This document shows, in pieces, positions 33,528 through 40,805 of a stretch of DNA of 64,000 nucleotides; position 1 is the stretch's first letter; each line of letters starts with the position of its first letter. The stretch covers positions 124,001 through 188,000 of the forward strand of contig CAWCSF010000001.1 in assembly GCA_963798195.1 (NCBI GenBank), written 5' to 3'. The notes under the pieces were generated by a model. The model made no database searches and was not told the DNA's origin. It worked only from the letters and a program-made list of their open reading frames with translations. The position numbers and the translations under genes were made by a program. Source of the DNA: CAVSRC01 sp963798195. Lineage in GTDB: Bacteria; Pseudomonadota; Alphaproteobacteria; Rhizobiales; Kaistiaceae.

Positions 33528-33785
33528 ATGCGCAAGATCGTTATCGCGACGCTCACCGCCATCCCGCTCGTCGCCGTTGGCGCCTATGCATTCGCCCAGC
33601 CGGCGGCCCCGACGGCCAACGATGACCTGTTTTTGACGCCCCCGAAGGTTGGCGCGATGCCCGCCGGAGAGGCCGGGTCCGATGAGGGCGTGGTCGGCAA
33701 GAAGCTTACCATCGGCGATTTCGCCATGGAGTCGGAGCATGGCGAACACGGCGAATCCGGGGAAGGACCGGAAGACAACGATTAG
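33528..33785 (+). CDS. Small secreted acidic protein of unknown function
   Basis: 85 residues: signal peptide to about residue 23 (ends AFA), followed by a Pro/Ala-rich stretch and a strongly acidic, His- and Gly-rich tail (ESEHGEHGESGEGPEDND). It has no Cys. The alternating Glu/His/Gly tail could bind metal ions, but that is inference. It lies between the sensor kinase and a periplasmic thioredoxin in the same direction and is likely part of the same regulated group. I do not recognise a named family. Confidence 0.75.
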   Translation: MRKIVIATLTAIPLVAVGAYAFAQPAAPTANDDLFLTPPKVGAMPAGEAGSDEGVVGKKLTIGDFAMESEHGEHGESGEGPEDND

Positions 33786-33922
33786 GCCGCAGCCTGGACC
33801 GGAGGGCGGCGCGCCTCGCGCCGTCCACCCACGGGCTTGTGATCGATATCCGCTTGATCGTGAACGCCTTTGGCCAATATGCGGGCTAGGTTGACCGAAG
33901 CGAAATCGTTCGAGAGAAGATC

Positions 33923-34330
33923 ATGATCACGCGTCGTACCGCCCTCGGCCTCGTGGCCGGCGCCTTTGCCATCTTCGCCATTCCGGGCCTGTCCGGGCAG
34001 GTGTCCGCGGCCGAGCGCGTCCGCTTCGACCGCGCCGCGTTCGACGCCGCGCTGAAGACCGGAAAGCCGGTGCTGATCGATATTTCCGCGTCGTGGTGCC
34101 CGACCTGCCAGCGACAGAAGCAGATCCTCGGCGACCTGACCCAGAAGCCGAAATTCGCCGAATACATTATCTTCGAGGTCGATTACGACACCGAGAAGGA
34201 CATCATGCGCGCCTTTGGCGCTCAGCAGCGCTCGACCTTGATCGCGTTCAAGGGCGGCAACGAGACGGGTCGTGTCGTCGGCGATACTCGCGTAGCTTCG
34301 ATCGAGGCACTTCTCGCCGAAGCCATCTAG
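33923..34330 (+). CDS. Periplasmic thioredoxin-family protein
   Basis: 135 residues. The N-terminus MITRRTALGLVAG resembles a Tat or Sec signal, with cleavage near VSA29. The thioredoxin-like domain has the active site SWCPTC (Cys59, Cys62), near ISAS, and belongs with the DsbD-gamma/thioredoxin_7 group. The next gene encodes CcdA, the usual membrane electron donor for such proteins. Together they would carry reducing power from cytoplasmic thioredoxin to periplasmic targets, which here may be the CXXCH apocytochromes of the neighbouring operon. Confidence 0.9.
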   Translation: MITRRTALGLVAGAFAIFAIPGLSGQVSAAERVRFDRAAFDAALKTGKPVLIDISASWCPTCQRQKQILGDLTQKPKFAEYIIFEVDYDTEKDIMRAFGAQQRSTLIAFKGGNETGRVVGDTRVASIEALLAEAI

Positions 34331-34354
34331 GTCAGCGCGCCGCGGAGCCGGATC

Positions 34355-35074
34355 ATGCTTGGCAGCCTCGGCCTCGCATTCCTCGCGGGCGTTCTCTCCA
34401 TCCTGTCGCCCTGTGTGCTGCCGCTTCTGCCGATCGTCTTCGGCGGCGCGGCTACGGAGCACCGGCTCGGACCGCTCGCGCTCGCCGGCGGGCTGACCCT
34501 CTCCTTCACCGTGATCGGTCTCTTCGTCGCGACGATCGGCTTCTCTATCGGACTGGACTCGGAGTTCTTCCGCGCCGTCGCCGCGGTTCTGTTCGTCGCT
34601 ATCGGAGTGGTTCTGGTGGTGCCGTCCTTTCAGTCGCAACTCGCCGTGGCCGCCGGCCCTGTCAGCAACTGGACCGAACAGCGCTTCGGCGGCCTCTCCA
34701 CCTCCGGCCTCGGCGGCCAGTTTGCGCTCGGCATGCTGCTGGGCGCTGTATGGATTCCCTGCGTCGGTCCTACGCTCGGCGCGGCCTCGCTCCTCGCCGC
34801 GCAGGGCAAGGACCTTGGCGCCGTCGCCGCCACCATGCTGGTCTTTGGCGTCGGCGCTGCTCTGCCGCTCGCGCTCCTCGGCTTCGTCTCGCGCCGGGCA
34901 ATGATGCGCTGGCGCGATCGCCTGGCCGGCGTCGGCAAGGGCGTCAAGGTTGCGCTTGGCGTCGTGCTCTTGGTCGTCGGTGCGGCAATCCTCGCCGGCT
35001 ACGACCGGGCGATCGAAACGGCGCTGGTCGAGGCTTCGCCCGACTGGCTCACCAACCTCACTACCCGCTACTGA
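34355..35074 (+). CDS. ccdA: CcdA-type transmembrane thiol-disulfide transporter
   Basis: 239 residues with six membrane helices. The two redox Cys occur in SPCVLPLLP (helix 1) and IPCVGPTLG (helix 4), both followed by Pro as in CcdA/DsbD-beta. It moves electrons from cytoplasmic thioredoxin across the membrane to periplasmic thioredoxin-like proteins for cytochrome c maturation and disulfide control. It lies 24 bp after the thioredoxin gene in the same operon. Confidence 0.95.
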   Translation: MLGSLGLAFLAGVLSILSPCVLPLLPIVFGGAATEHRLGPLALAGGLTLSFTVIGLFVATIGFSIGLDSEFFRAVAAVLFVAIGVVLVVPSFQSQLAVAAGPVSNWTEQRFGGLSTSGLGGQFALGMLLGAVWIPCVGPTLGAASLLAAQGKDLGAVAATMLVFGVGAALPLALLGFVSRRAMMRWRDRLAGVGKGVKVALGVVLLVVGAAILAGYDRAIETALVEASPDWLTNLTTRY

Positions 35075-35153
35075 CCCTCTGCCGAGGCGATGTCACATCG
35101 CTGTCACACGACGCGGCCAAAACCCCGCAAACTGAAGCAGCGCGGGGATCGGC

Positions 35154-35681
35154 ATGAACGACCGGGTCTACAACGTCCTTTTCCTCTGCACAGGCAATTC
35201 GGCGCGCTCGATCATGGGCGAGGCGATCTTGAACCGCGAGGGAAAGGGGCGCTTCAGGGCCTATTCGGCGGGCAGCCAGCCGCGCAATTCGATCCATCCG
35301 AACACGCTGGCGCTGCTCAGGGGCCTCGATTACGACGTCGCCGGCTTCCGCTCGAAGAACTGGGACGAGTTCGCCGTGCCCGGTGCGCCGGAGATGGATT
35401 TCATCTTCACGGTCTGCGACGACGCCGCCGGCGAGGTCTGCCCCATATGGCCGGGCCATCCGGCCACCGCCCATTGGGGCATTCCGGACCCGGCCGCGGC
35501 GACGGGAAGTCCGGCGGAGATCCAGCTGGCATTCGATGACGCGTACCGCATGCTGGCGACCCGCATCGGCATCTTCGTCAATCTGCGCTTGGACAAGCTC
35601 GATGCCATGAGTCTGCAGAACCGGCTGCACGACATTGGCCGGATCGACGACAGGAATCCCGGCACGTCCTCGGCTGCCTGA
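35154..35681 (+). CDS. arsC: Arsenate reductase ArsC, thioredoxin-coupled (low-molecular-weight phosphatase type)
   Basis: 175 residues. The phosphatase loop FLCTGNSARS gives the CX5R motif with Cys12 and Arg18, and the C-terminal half has further Cys (TVCDDAAGEVCP) that can form the redox relay. It reduces arsenate to arsenite. An aquaglyceroporin of the AqpS type follows directly, the pair that in Sinorhizobium lets arsenite leave by diffusion. No arsR regulator or ArsB/Acr3 pump is nearby. Confidence 0.92.
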   Translation: MNDRVYNVLFLCTGNSARSIMGEAILNREGKGRFRAYSAGSQPRNSIHPNTLALLRGLDYDVAGFRSKNWDEFAVPGAPEMDFIFTVCDDAAGEVCPIWPGHPATAHWGIPDPAAATGSPAEIQLAFDDAYRMLATRIGIFVNLRLDKLDAMSLQNRLHDIGRIDDRNPGTSSAA

Positions 35682-35694
35682 CGCATCGCATCCG

Positions 35695-36366
35695 ATGTCG
35701 GAACCACTCTCCCGTCGCCTGGCTGCGGAAGCGCTCGGCACGGCGCTGCTGGTCGCGACGGTGGTTGGCTCCGGCATCATGGCGGAGCGCCTCGCGGGCG
35801 GAAATCAGGCGCTCGCGCTTCTCTGCAACACGATCCCGACCGGCGCGATCCTCGTCGTCATCATCACGATCTTCGCGCCCCTGTCCGGCGCGCATTTCAA
35901 TCCGGCCGTCAGCATCGTGTTCGCTGCCCGGGGCACACTGCCGCGCAATGAACTGGTCGCTTACGTGGTTATGCAATGCCTGGGCGGGATCGCCGGCACG
36001 ATTGTCGCGCATCTGATGTTCGATCTGGCGCCGCTCGCCATCGGCATCCACGGCCGCGCCGGCGCCTCGCAATGGCTGGCGGAGATCGTCGCGACCTTTG
36101 CCCTGGTCATGACGATCCTTGGCGGAATCCGTTATGCGCCGGACGCTATTCCGTGGCTGGTCGGTTTGGTCATCACGGCGGCCTACTGGTTCACCGCCTC
36201 GACCAGCTTCGCCAATCCCGCGGTCACGCTTGCTCGCGGCTTCACGACTACGTTCTCCGGCATCGCCATGGTTGACGTGCCGGGCTTCATCGTGGCCGAG
36301 ATCGCCGGCGCCCTGCTTGCGGCGCTTGCCAGCGGCTGGCTCTTCGCGCGCGCCCCGTCGGTCTGA
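35695..36366 (+). CDS. aqpS: Aquaporin family protein, AqpS-like (arsenite efflux channel)
   Basis: 223 residues from the ATG at 35695. Six membrane helices and two half-helices carrying the NPA boxes: HFNPAVS (69-71) and FANPAVT (174-176). Starting 13 bp after arsC, it most likely lets arsenite flow out down its gradient, as described for AqpS in Sinorhizobium meliloti. No signal peptide is expected. An in-frame ATG at 35635 lies within the end of arsC and is not favoured. Confidence 0.9.
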   Translation: MSEPLSRRLAAEALGTALLVATVVGSGIMAERLAGGNQALALLCNTIPTGAILVVIITIFAPLSGAHFNPAVSIVFAARGTLPRNELVAYVVMQCLGGIAGTIVAHLMFDLAPLAIGIHGRAGASQWLAEIVATFALVMTILGGIRYAPDAIPWLVGLVITAAYWFTASTSFANPAVTLARGFTTTFSGIAMVDVPGFIVAEIAGALLAALASGWLFARAPSV

Positions 36367-36487
36367 CGGTGGCGGCTCCATGCCGGCCCATGCGTCGGCA
36401 CTGGCGCCGGCCGTGGCGATCCACACCGCGTCGCCGTCATCGCAGGCTCGGTTGCGCGAGATTCTGCGACGCAATCACCGCGCCAGC

Positions 36488-38441
36488 CTAACTGGACTTG
36501 AAGCCTATCCTCAGATGCGTGTTGTCGCAGAACGGCTTGTTGCGCGAGCCGCCACAGCGGCAGAGCCGTGCCCGGGTGATCCGATCCACCGTTCGTCCGG
36601 TCCCGCTGACGATCTCGAGATTGCCGCTGACCTGAAGCGGACCATCCTTCTGCGGATCGATCTCTACCGGCCCGTCCCGCTCGAGCAGGGGCTGCGATTC
36701 GCGCGTGTCGGGTTCGCCGCTGGCCTTGAAACCCAGAGCGTTGTGCGAGCCGTCGCAGAAAGGCTTGTTCTTGGACGCGCCGCATCGGCAGAGCGTGGCG
36801 CGGAAACCAATCTTCACGCCATCCACCGCCAGCGGGCCATGGAAGGCGTAAGGCCCGTTCTCGCGCATGCGGATCAGATTAACCGGCGGCGCAGTCTCGG
36901 GTGGTCCGCCATCCTTGCGAACATATGTGATCGCGCCCGACGGGCAGTTGTGCGCGACGCGCACGAGTGCATCCTTGTCCATGGCGTCTGGGAAGATCCA
37001 TTCGCCCGGCGTGTTGGCCTTGAATACCGCCGGCGCGCCCAGCACGCAGTAGCGTGCATGAATGCAACGAACGCCGTCGAAACTGATCTCGATGTCGTGG
37101 CCGGCCGCGATCTCGCAGGCTTCGCTGCTTGACGGCAGGTCGTCGGCCTTGGGCGGTGGCGGCAGGGGATGCGACTTGCCGACGGTCTTGAGGTCCTTGA
37201 CGCCGAACCGCGCGATAATCGGCTCGAGCCGGTCGGCGATGCCGGAAAGCTCGTGGCCCGCCGGGAACACGTGGCGCGCATGCTTGGCGATCTCCGCCAC
37301 CCGCTCTGCCATCATGCGCTTTTCGGCCGCCCCGCGAGGGAGGCGGGCGATGTCGCGCAGCATGGAGAAGGTGACGCCGGCATTGACTCCGGGGCGGTGC
37401 GGGTTCGCCGGCAACGATGCGAGATACTGGCCGACGGCCGGCAGGGACTCCATGAGGTCGATGGCGGTATTGACGAACAGGCGCTTGCCGTCCTCGTCCT
37501 CCGCGCCCCGGCCATACGCCTGCACCAGACAGCGGAGCATGTGGCCATAGAGCGAGTTGGCGAAGTCGAGGACGCGGGCCGCCTCGGCCGCGTTGATGTG
37601 GACGCGGTCATGCCGGTCCACCGGCGGCCGCATGGTCGGGTTGTGCGCCACCGGGAAACGCAGGGGCGAACTCCGGATCGGCGGCAAGGAATTCGCGATA
37701 CTCGCGCTGAACCTTCAGGAAGCGATTGTAGTGGCTGTCCTCGCTATGGTCGGGCGCGCCCTCGCCTTGTTCGATGATCGTCTCGATGGCCTCCTCGGCG
37801 CTCTTCAGATCACGGACGATCGAGATGCCGGGCAGGGATGCATCGGCCGGCCCGATCTGCGACGCCGGATCGCCACAGAACAGCGCCGCCTCGCCGATGT
37901 GATGGGCGAGTACCGACAATCCATGCCGGATGCCGCGATAGAGATGCCCCACCGTGCCGTAGTCTTGCGAACTCGGCATCAGCCGGCCTTTCGGCTGCGT
38001 CCTGTGGTAGTCGCTGGGATGGATGAATTCGCTGGCGTCGGTGAGCTCCTTGCCTTCCGGCCGCTCGACGAAGATGAAATGGTCGAGCACAGCCGGCGAG
38101 AACGCGGCCAGTTCCACAACCAGGCCGGACGGGTGATAGCCCGGCGGAATCGGAAAATTCGGATGCGACAGGTGCGGCCCGGCGCCGATTGAGACGAGGA
38201 GGTTGCTGGCGAGCGTCAGGTGGCTCATTTCTTCGACGGCGACCGAGGTGATCGCCCGCTGCCACCTTCTGACCGCCACAGCCTGATCCGGCGTGAGCCC
38301 GTCGCGCTCGCCGCGTTTCAGGCTCCACGCAGCGTAGAGGTAGCAACACATGAGGTTGTGCTCGATCGCCGAGGCCTCAGCGAGCAGATAAACGAGCTCC
38401 TCGCGTGTTTCGATGCGGATTTTCGGCTCTTCACCGGCCAT
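36488..38441 (-). CDS. Multi-domain iron protein: ferritin-like, divergent 4Fe-4S and two CDGSH domains (one +1 frameshift near 37650)
   Basis: From the ATG at 38439-38441 the first 262 codons encode a ferritin-like domain (EHNLMCCYLYAAWSL, AVEEMSHLTLASNLL, with paired Glu and His) of the VioB-type. At GCGTTTCCCGGTGG (minus strand) one base is extra; without it the protein reads AFPVAHNPTMRPP and continues to 36488. The repaired length is 650 residues. In the second part a Fer4_19-type domain holds Cys459, Cys465 and Cys499 (RCIHARYCVLGAP, NCPSGAI). Two CDGSH iron-sulfur sites follow, LCRCGASKNKPFCDGSH (full consensus) and LCRCGGSRNKPFCDNTH (Gly replaced by Asn). A cytosolic electron-transfer or iron-handling enzyme is implied; the substrate is unknown. 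Confidence 0.88.
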
Positions 38442-38782
38442 GCGACCCACTCCCCTATGCCGTTGATTTTGACACAGGGAGAGGGGAGTGGCGACTCCAC
38501 GGGGGTGGCGCTGCTGAAAGATTCTCGGGTAATTCGCGACCGCGCCGACCATGCCCGAGGCCATGCTCGTCGATGCCAAAGTCACCGAATGTGTCGTGGG
38601 TCACAGCGTTGCGACGTGGGAGCAGGCACAGTCGTTTGCCGTCTCACCGCCGCATTAGCGGCCCCATCAATTGAAACGTCGGCGAAATCCGGGCAGAAGC
38701 TATCGTGTCAACCTTCGTAACATTGCTCCCCGAGCGCCATGAGACTGCTGGATCGGACCCTTCTCACCGGAAAATCTTCGGG
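38442..38782. promoter_or_regulatory. Divergent gap with a hairpin that can cover the ribosome binding site of the ferritin/CDGSH gene
   Basis: A perfect 10-bp inverted repeat, CCACTCCCCT (38447-38456) and AGGGGAGTGG (38482-38491), is separated by 25 bases. In the leftward transcript the 3' arm contains the GGGAG ribosome binding site eight bases before the ATG at 38441, so folding would block translation. The rest of the 341-bp gap has no gene I can support; it must contain the promoter of the rightward kinase gene. No clear -35/-10 pair was found. Confidence 0.5.
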
Positions 38783-39670
38783 ATGAGCCAGTCGAGTGCC
38801 GAAAAGGCCGCGGTCGACAAGATCCGCAAGCTGACCTTCTGGCGGAGCCCGGTCAAACCGGTCCGGGTGCCCGGCGGTCTCACCAACCTCAACTACAAGG
38901 TGGAGGATGGCGGCGAGGCCTACTTCGTTCGTATCGGTGACGACATTCCGGTGCATCACGTCATGCGCTTCAATGAGCGCGCGGCAACCTATGCCGCATT
39001 CGCGGCGGGCATATCGCCGGAGGTCGTGCACGCCGAACCCGGCGTGATGATCTTGCGATTCATCGACGGCATCACCTGCAACGTGAACGACATGCGCGAT
39101 CCTGCCCGGCTGGTGAAGGCGGTGCCACTCATCAAGCGGGTCCATCGCGATCTTGTCCGCCATCTGCGCGGACCGGCCCTCGCCTTCTGGGTTTTCCACG
39201 TCATCCGCGATTATGCCCACACGCTGGAGGCGGCCGGCAGCCGCCACGCCTCGCGTCTGGCGGAATTGGTCGAGATCGCCGACGCGCTGGAGCTTGCGGT
39301 TGGGCCGGTCGATTTCGTCTTCGGCCACAACGACCTCCTGCCCGGGAATTTCATCGACGACGGCAAGCGGCTATGGCTCATCGATTGGGATTACGGCGGG
39401 TTCAGCGCGCCGCTGTTCGATCTCGCGAACCTTGCGTCCAACTGTCAGTTCGACCACGAGCAGGAAGAGTGGCTGCTACAGAGTTACTTCGGGCGGCCGG
39501 CCGACACACGGCTGATGAGCAGCTATCGCGCCATGAAGTGCGCGTCGCTGCTGCGCGAGGCCATGTGGAGCATGGTCTCGGAAATCTATTCGACCCTCGA
39601 TTTCGATTATCAGGCCTACACAGCCGATTACTTCGACCGGTTCGCGCGCGCCTACGCGCTTTACAAATAA
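38783..39670 (+). CDS. Choline/ethanolamine kinase-like phosphotransferase (APH family)
   Basis: 295 residues from the ATG at 38783. The APH/choline-kinase fold is shown by VPGGLTNLNYKVEDGGEAYFVRIG, the Brenner motif FGHNDLLPGNF (catalytic Asp) and LIDWDYGGF (Mg ligand). It phosphorylates a small alcohol such as choline, ethanolamine or thiamine. The family is frequent in Hyphomicrobiales and may feed phosphatidylcholine synthesis. It stands alone, with a hairpin 20 bp after its stop. Confidence 0.88.
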   Translation: MSQSSAEKAAVDKIRKLTFWRSPVKPVRVPGGLTNLNYKVEDGGEAYFVRIGDDIPVHHVMRFNERAATYAAFAAGISPEVVHAEPGVMILRFIDGITCNVNDMRDPARLVKAVPLIKRVHRDLVRHLRGPALAFWVFHVIRDYAHTLEAAGSRHASRLAELVEIADALELAVGPVDFVFGHNDLLPGNFIDDGKRLWLIDWDYGGFSAPLFDLANLASNCQFDHEQEEWLLQSYFGRPADTRLMSSYRAMKCASLLREAMWSMVSEIYSTLDFDYQAYTADYFDRFARAYALYK

Positions 39671-39689
39671 CCCCACCCCCGAAAATGCG

Positions 39690-39714
39690 AAGGGCCGCCC
39701 GAGGGGCGGCCCTT
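39690..39714. terminator. Bidirectional GC-rich hairpin terminator
   Basis: An 11-bp perfect stem, AAGGGCCGCCC and GGGCGGCCCTT, with a 3-base loop GAG. It ends the kinase transcript (rightward). On the minus strand, followed three bases later by TTTT, it ends the mini-gene at 39757-39831. The T-run is better on the minus strand. Confidence 0.75.
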
Positions 39715-39756
39715 CCATTGTCCGTCCGCGGAGACGCGGGCCGTGACCTGAAACGC

Positions 39757-39831
39757 CTAGGAGGCGCAAACCTCGCGAGAGGCAGTTTTCCAGGTCCGAG
39801 CCGCCACACGCGGCGAATGACAATGAGACAC
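39757..39831 (-). CDS. Mini-gene: 24-codon reading frame with a perfect extended Shine-Dalgarno sequence
   Basis: On the minus strand AAAGGAGGTGATCC (complement of 39834-39846), the full complement of the 16S rRNA 3' end, stands 7 bases (from GGAGG) before a GTG at 39829-39831. The frame runs 24 codons to a TAG at 39757-39759. The peptide is basic, with two His, two Cys and one Trp (RTWKTASRE in the middle). A promoter-like pair, TTGCGG and CATATT 17 bases apart (39890-39895 and 39867-39872), lies upstream, and the hairpin at 39690-39714 lies downstream. All parts of a small expression unit are therefore present. I know no family. It could instead be a leader or an RNA that captures ribosomes. 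Confidence 0.5.
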   Translation of the reverse strand: MSHCHSPRVAARTWKTASREVCAS

Positions 39832-39866
39832 TGGATCACCTCCTTTCGTTTGTTGATGGGACGCCC

Positions 39867-39895
39867 AATATGGGCCGGGTCCCGATTCACCGCAA
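39867..39895 (-). promoter_or_regulatory. Candidate promoter of the mini-gene
   Basis: On the minus strand, -35 TTGCGG (39890-39895) and -10 CATATT (39867-39872) are spaced exactly 17 bases apart. The Shine-Dalgarno sequence follows about 20 bases after the -10. The match to the sigma-70 consensus is moderate (4 of 6 in each box). Confidence 0.4.
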
Positions 39896-39915
39896 GAGCC
39901 GGGTTGAGTGGCCGA

Positions 39916-40617
39916 TCACGGCGGCGCAAGCGGCAGGTTCAGTTCCTCCAGCCTATCCGGTGAAACCTGATCGCCGGCGAGGAAATCGAAGGCAACCACG
40001 GTCTGGTGGCTGGGTGAAAGCTGACACCGGAACTTGAGGTTGTACCAGGCGCTGCCACTGCGAAATGCCGCGCCATCGGCCTCCACGGTGTTCGCCTCGA
40101 TGGCCAATTCGCGCGTGGCGTAGGCGCTGACCAGTTCCGGCCGCAGGTCGTGCCGCCATTGGGCCAGTTGCTCCATCGCCTCAATATCGCAGAGTTGCAC
40201 CATGCGTTCCGTGTCGTTGAGTTTTGGCAGCGATTGGCGCGCCGAGCGATTGCGAGGCTTCGCAAGAGCCTCGGCCGACAGCATTCTTGAGGCATGAATC
40301 ATCGCCGGAGCGGCCTTGGTCGCAGGCGGGCGCGCCGGGGGTGGCTCCAGGTTTGCCGTCTGGGGCGGCGCGCGGCTCTCGGGCGGGGGAGGCGCTACCT
40401 CTTCGGTCTGAGGCGGTCGTCGGTTCACCAGAGCGTCGAACTCGTCCGACGTCAGGTAGTCGACGGGCACGCCCTCCCCAAGATCCAGCGCCTGCCGCGT
40501 TGTCGCCTGCCACTGCATCGTCAGCGCGATTGCCAGGATGACATGCAACAGAAATGATGCGGCGACGCTCCATTTCGCTTGCGCAGGCCGTTCCTGGGGG
40601 AGAGCCTCATCGAACAT
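39916..40617 (-). CDS. DUF930 domain protein with N-terminal membrane anchor
   Basis: 233 residues from the ATG at 40615-40617; the frame is open further upstream over recF leader DNA but without conserved content. A membrane segment at about 18-36 (VAASFLLHVILAIALTMQW) is followed by a Pro-rich linker (about 60-110) that could span the periplasm, in the style of TonB. The C-terminal DUF930 domain (about 135-230) has LCDIEAMEQLAQW, GAAFRSGSAWYNLKFRCQL and conserved Cys residues. Its function is unknown. The gene is divergent from recF and upstream of the mini-gene. Confidence 0.82.
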   Translation of the reverse strand: MFDEALPQERPAQAKWSVAASFLLHVILAIALTMQWQATTRQALDLGEGVPVDYLTSDEFDALVNRRPPQTEEVAPPPPESRAPPQTANLEPPPARPPATKAAPAMIHASRMLSAEALAKPRNRSARQSLPKLNDTERMVQLCDIEAMEQLAQWRHDLRPELVSAYATRELAIEANTVEADGAAFRSGSAWYNLKFRCQLSPSHQTVVAFDFLAGDQVSPDRLEELNLPLAPP

Positions 40618-40805
40618 CGGTCTGGCGGCTCTGCGATGATTTCCGGCGAAATGGGATGGATCGGTCTCGGGCTTGCCGATCCTCCGTGACGCCTGCAAAT
40701 GTTCCGAACCAAATCGCCAATTTTGCGACCGCCGCGAAGCTTCGGCGGCGGATTGCGGTCGCGGGAATGGTTTTGGGTTCCCGGCCACGTGGCAGCCGGG
40801 CTAGA

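Noticed and set aside
37608..38585. Two separate genes, a 325-residue ferritin-like protein and a 399-residue CDGSH protein
   Set aside because: The ferritin-like domain continues across the break in another frame (AFPVAHNPTMRPP), so one gene with an indel fits better than two overlapping genes.
39833..39847. GGATCACCTCCTTTC on the plus strand, identical to the 3' end of 16S rRNA
   Set aside because: No other part of a 16S gene is present. The sequence is better explained as the complement of a full-length Shine-Dalgarno site on the minus strand.
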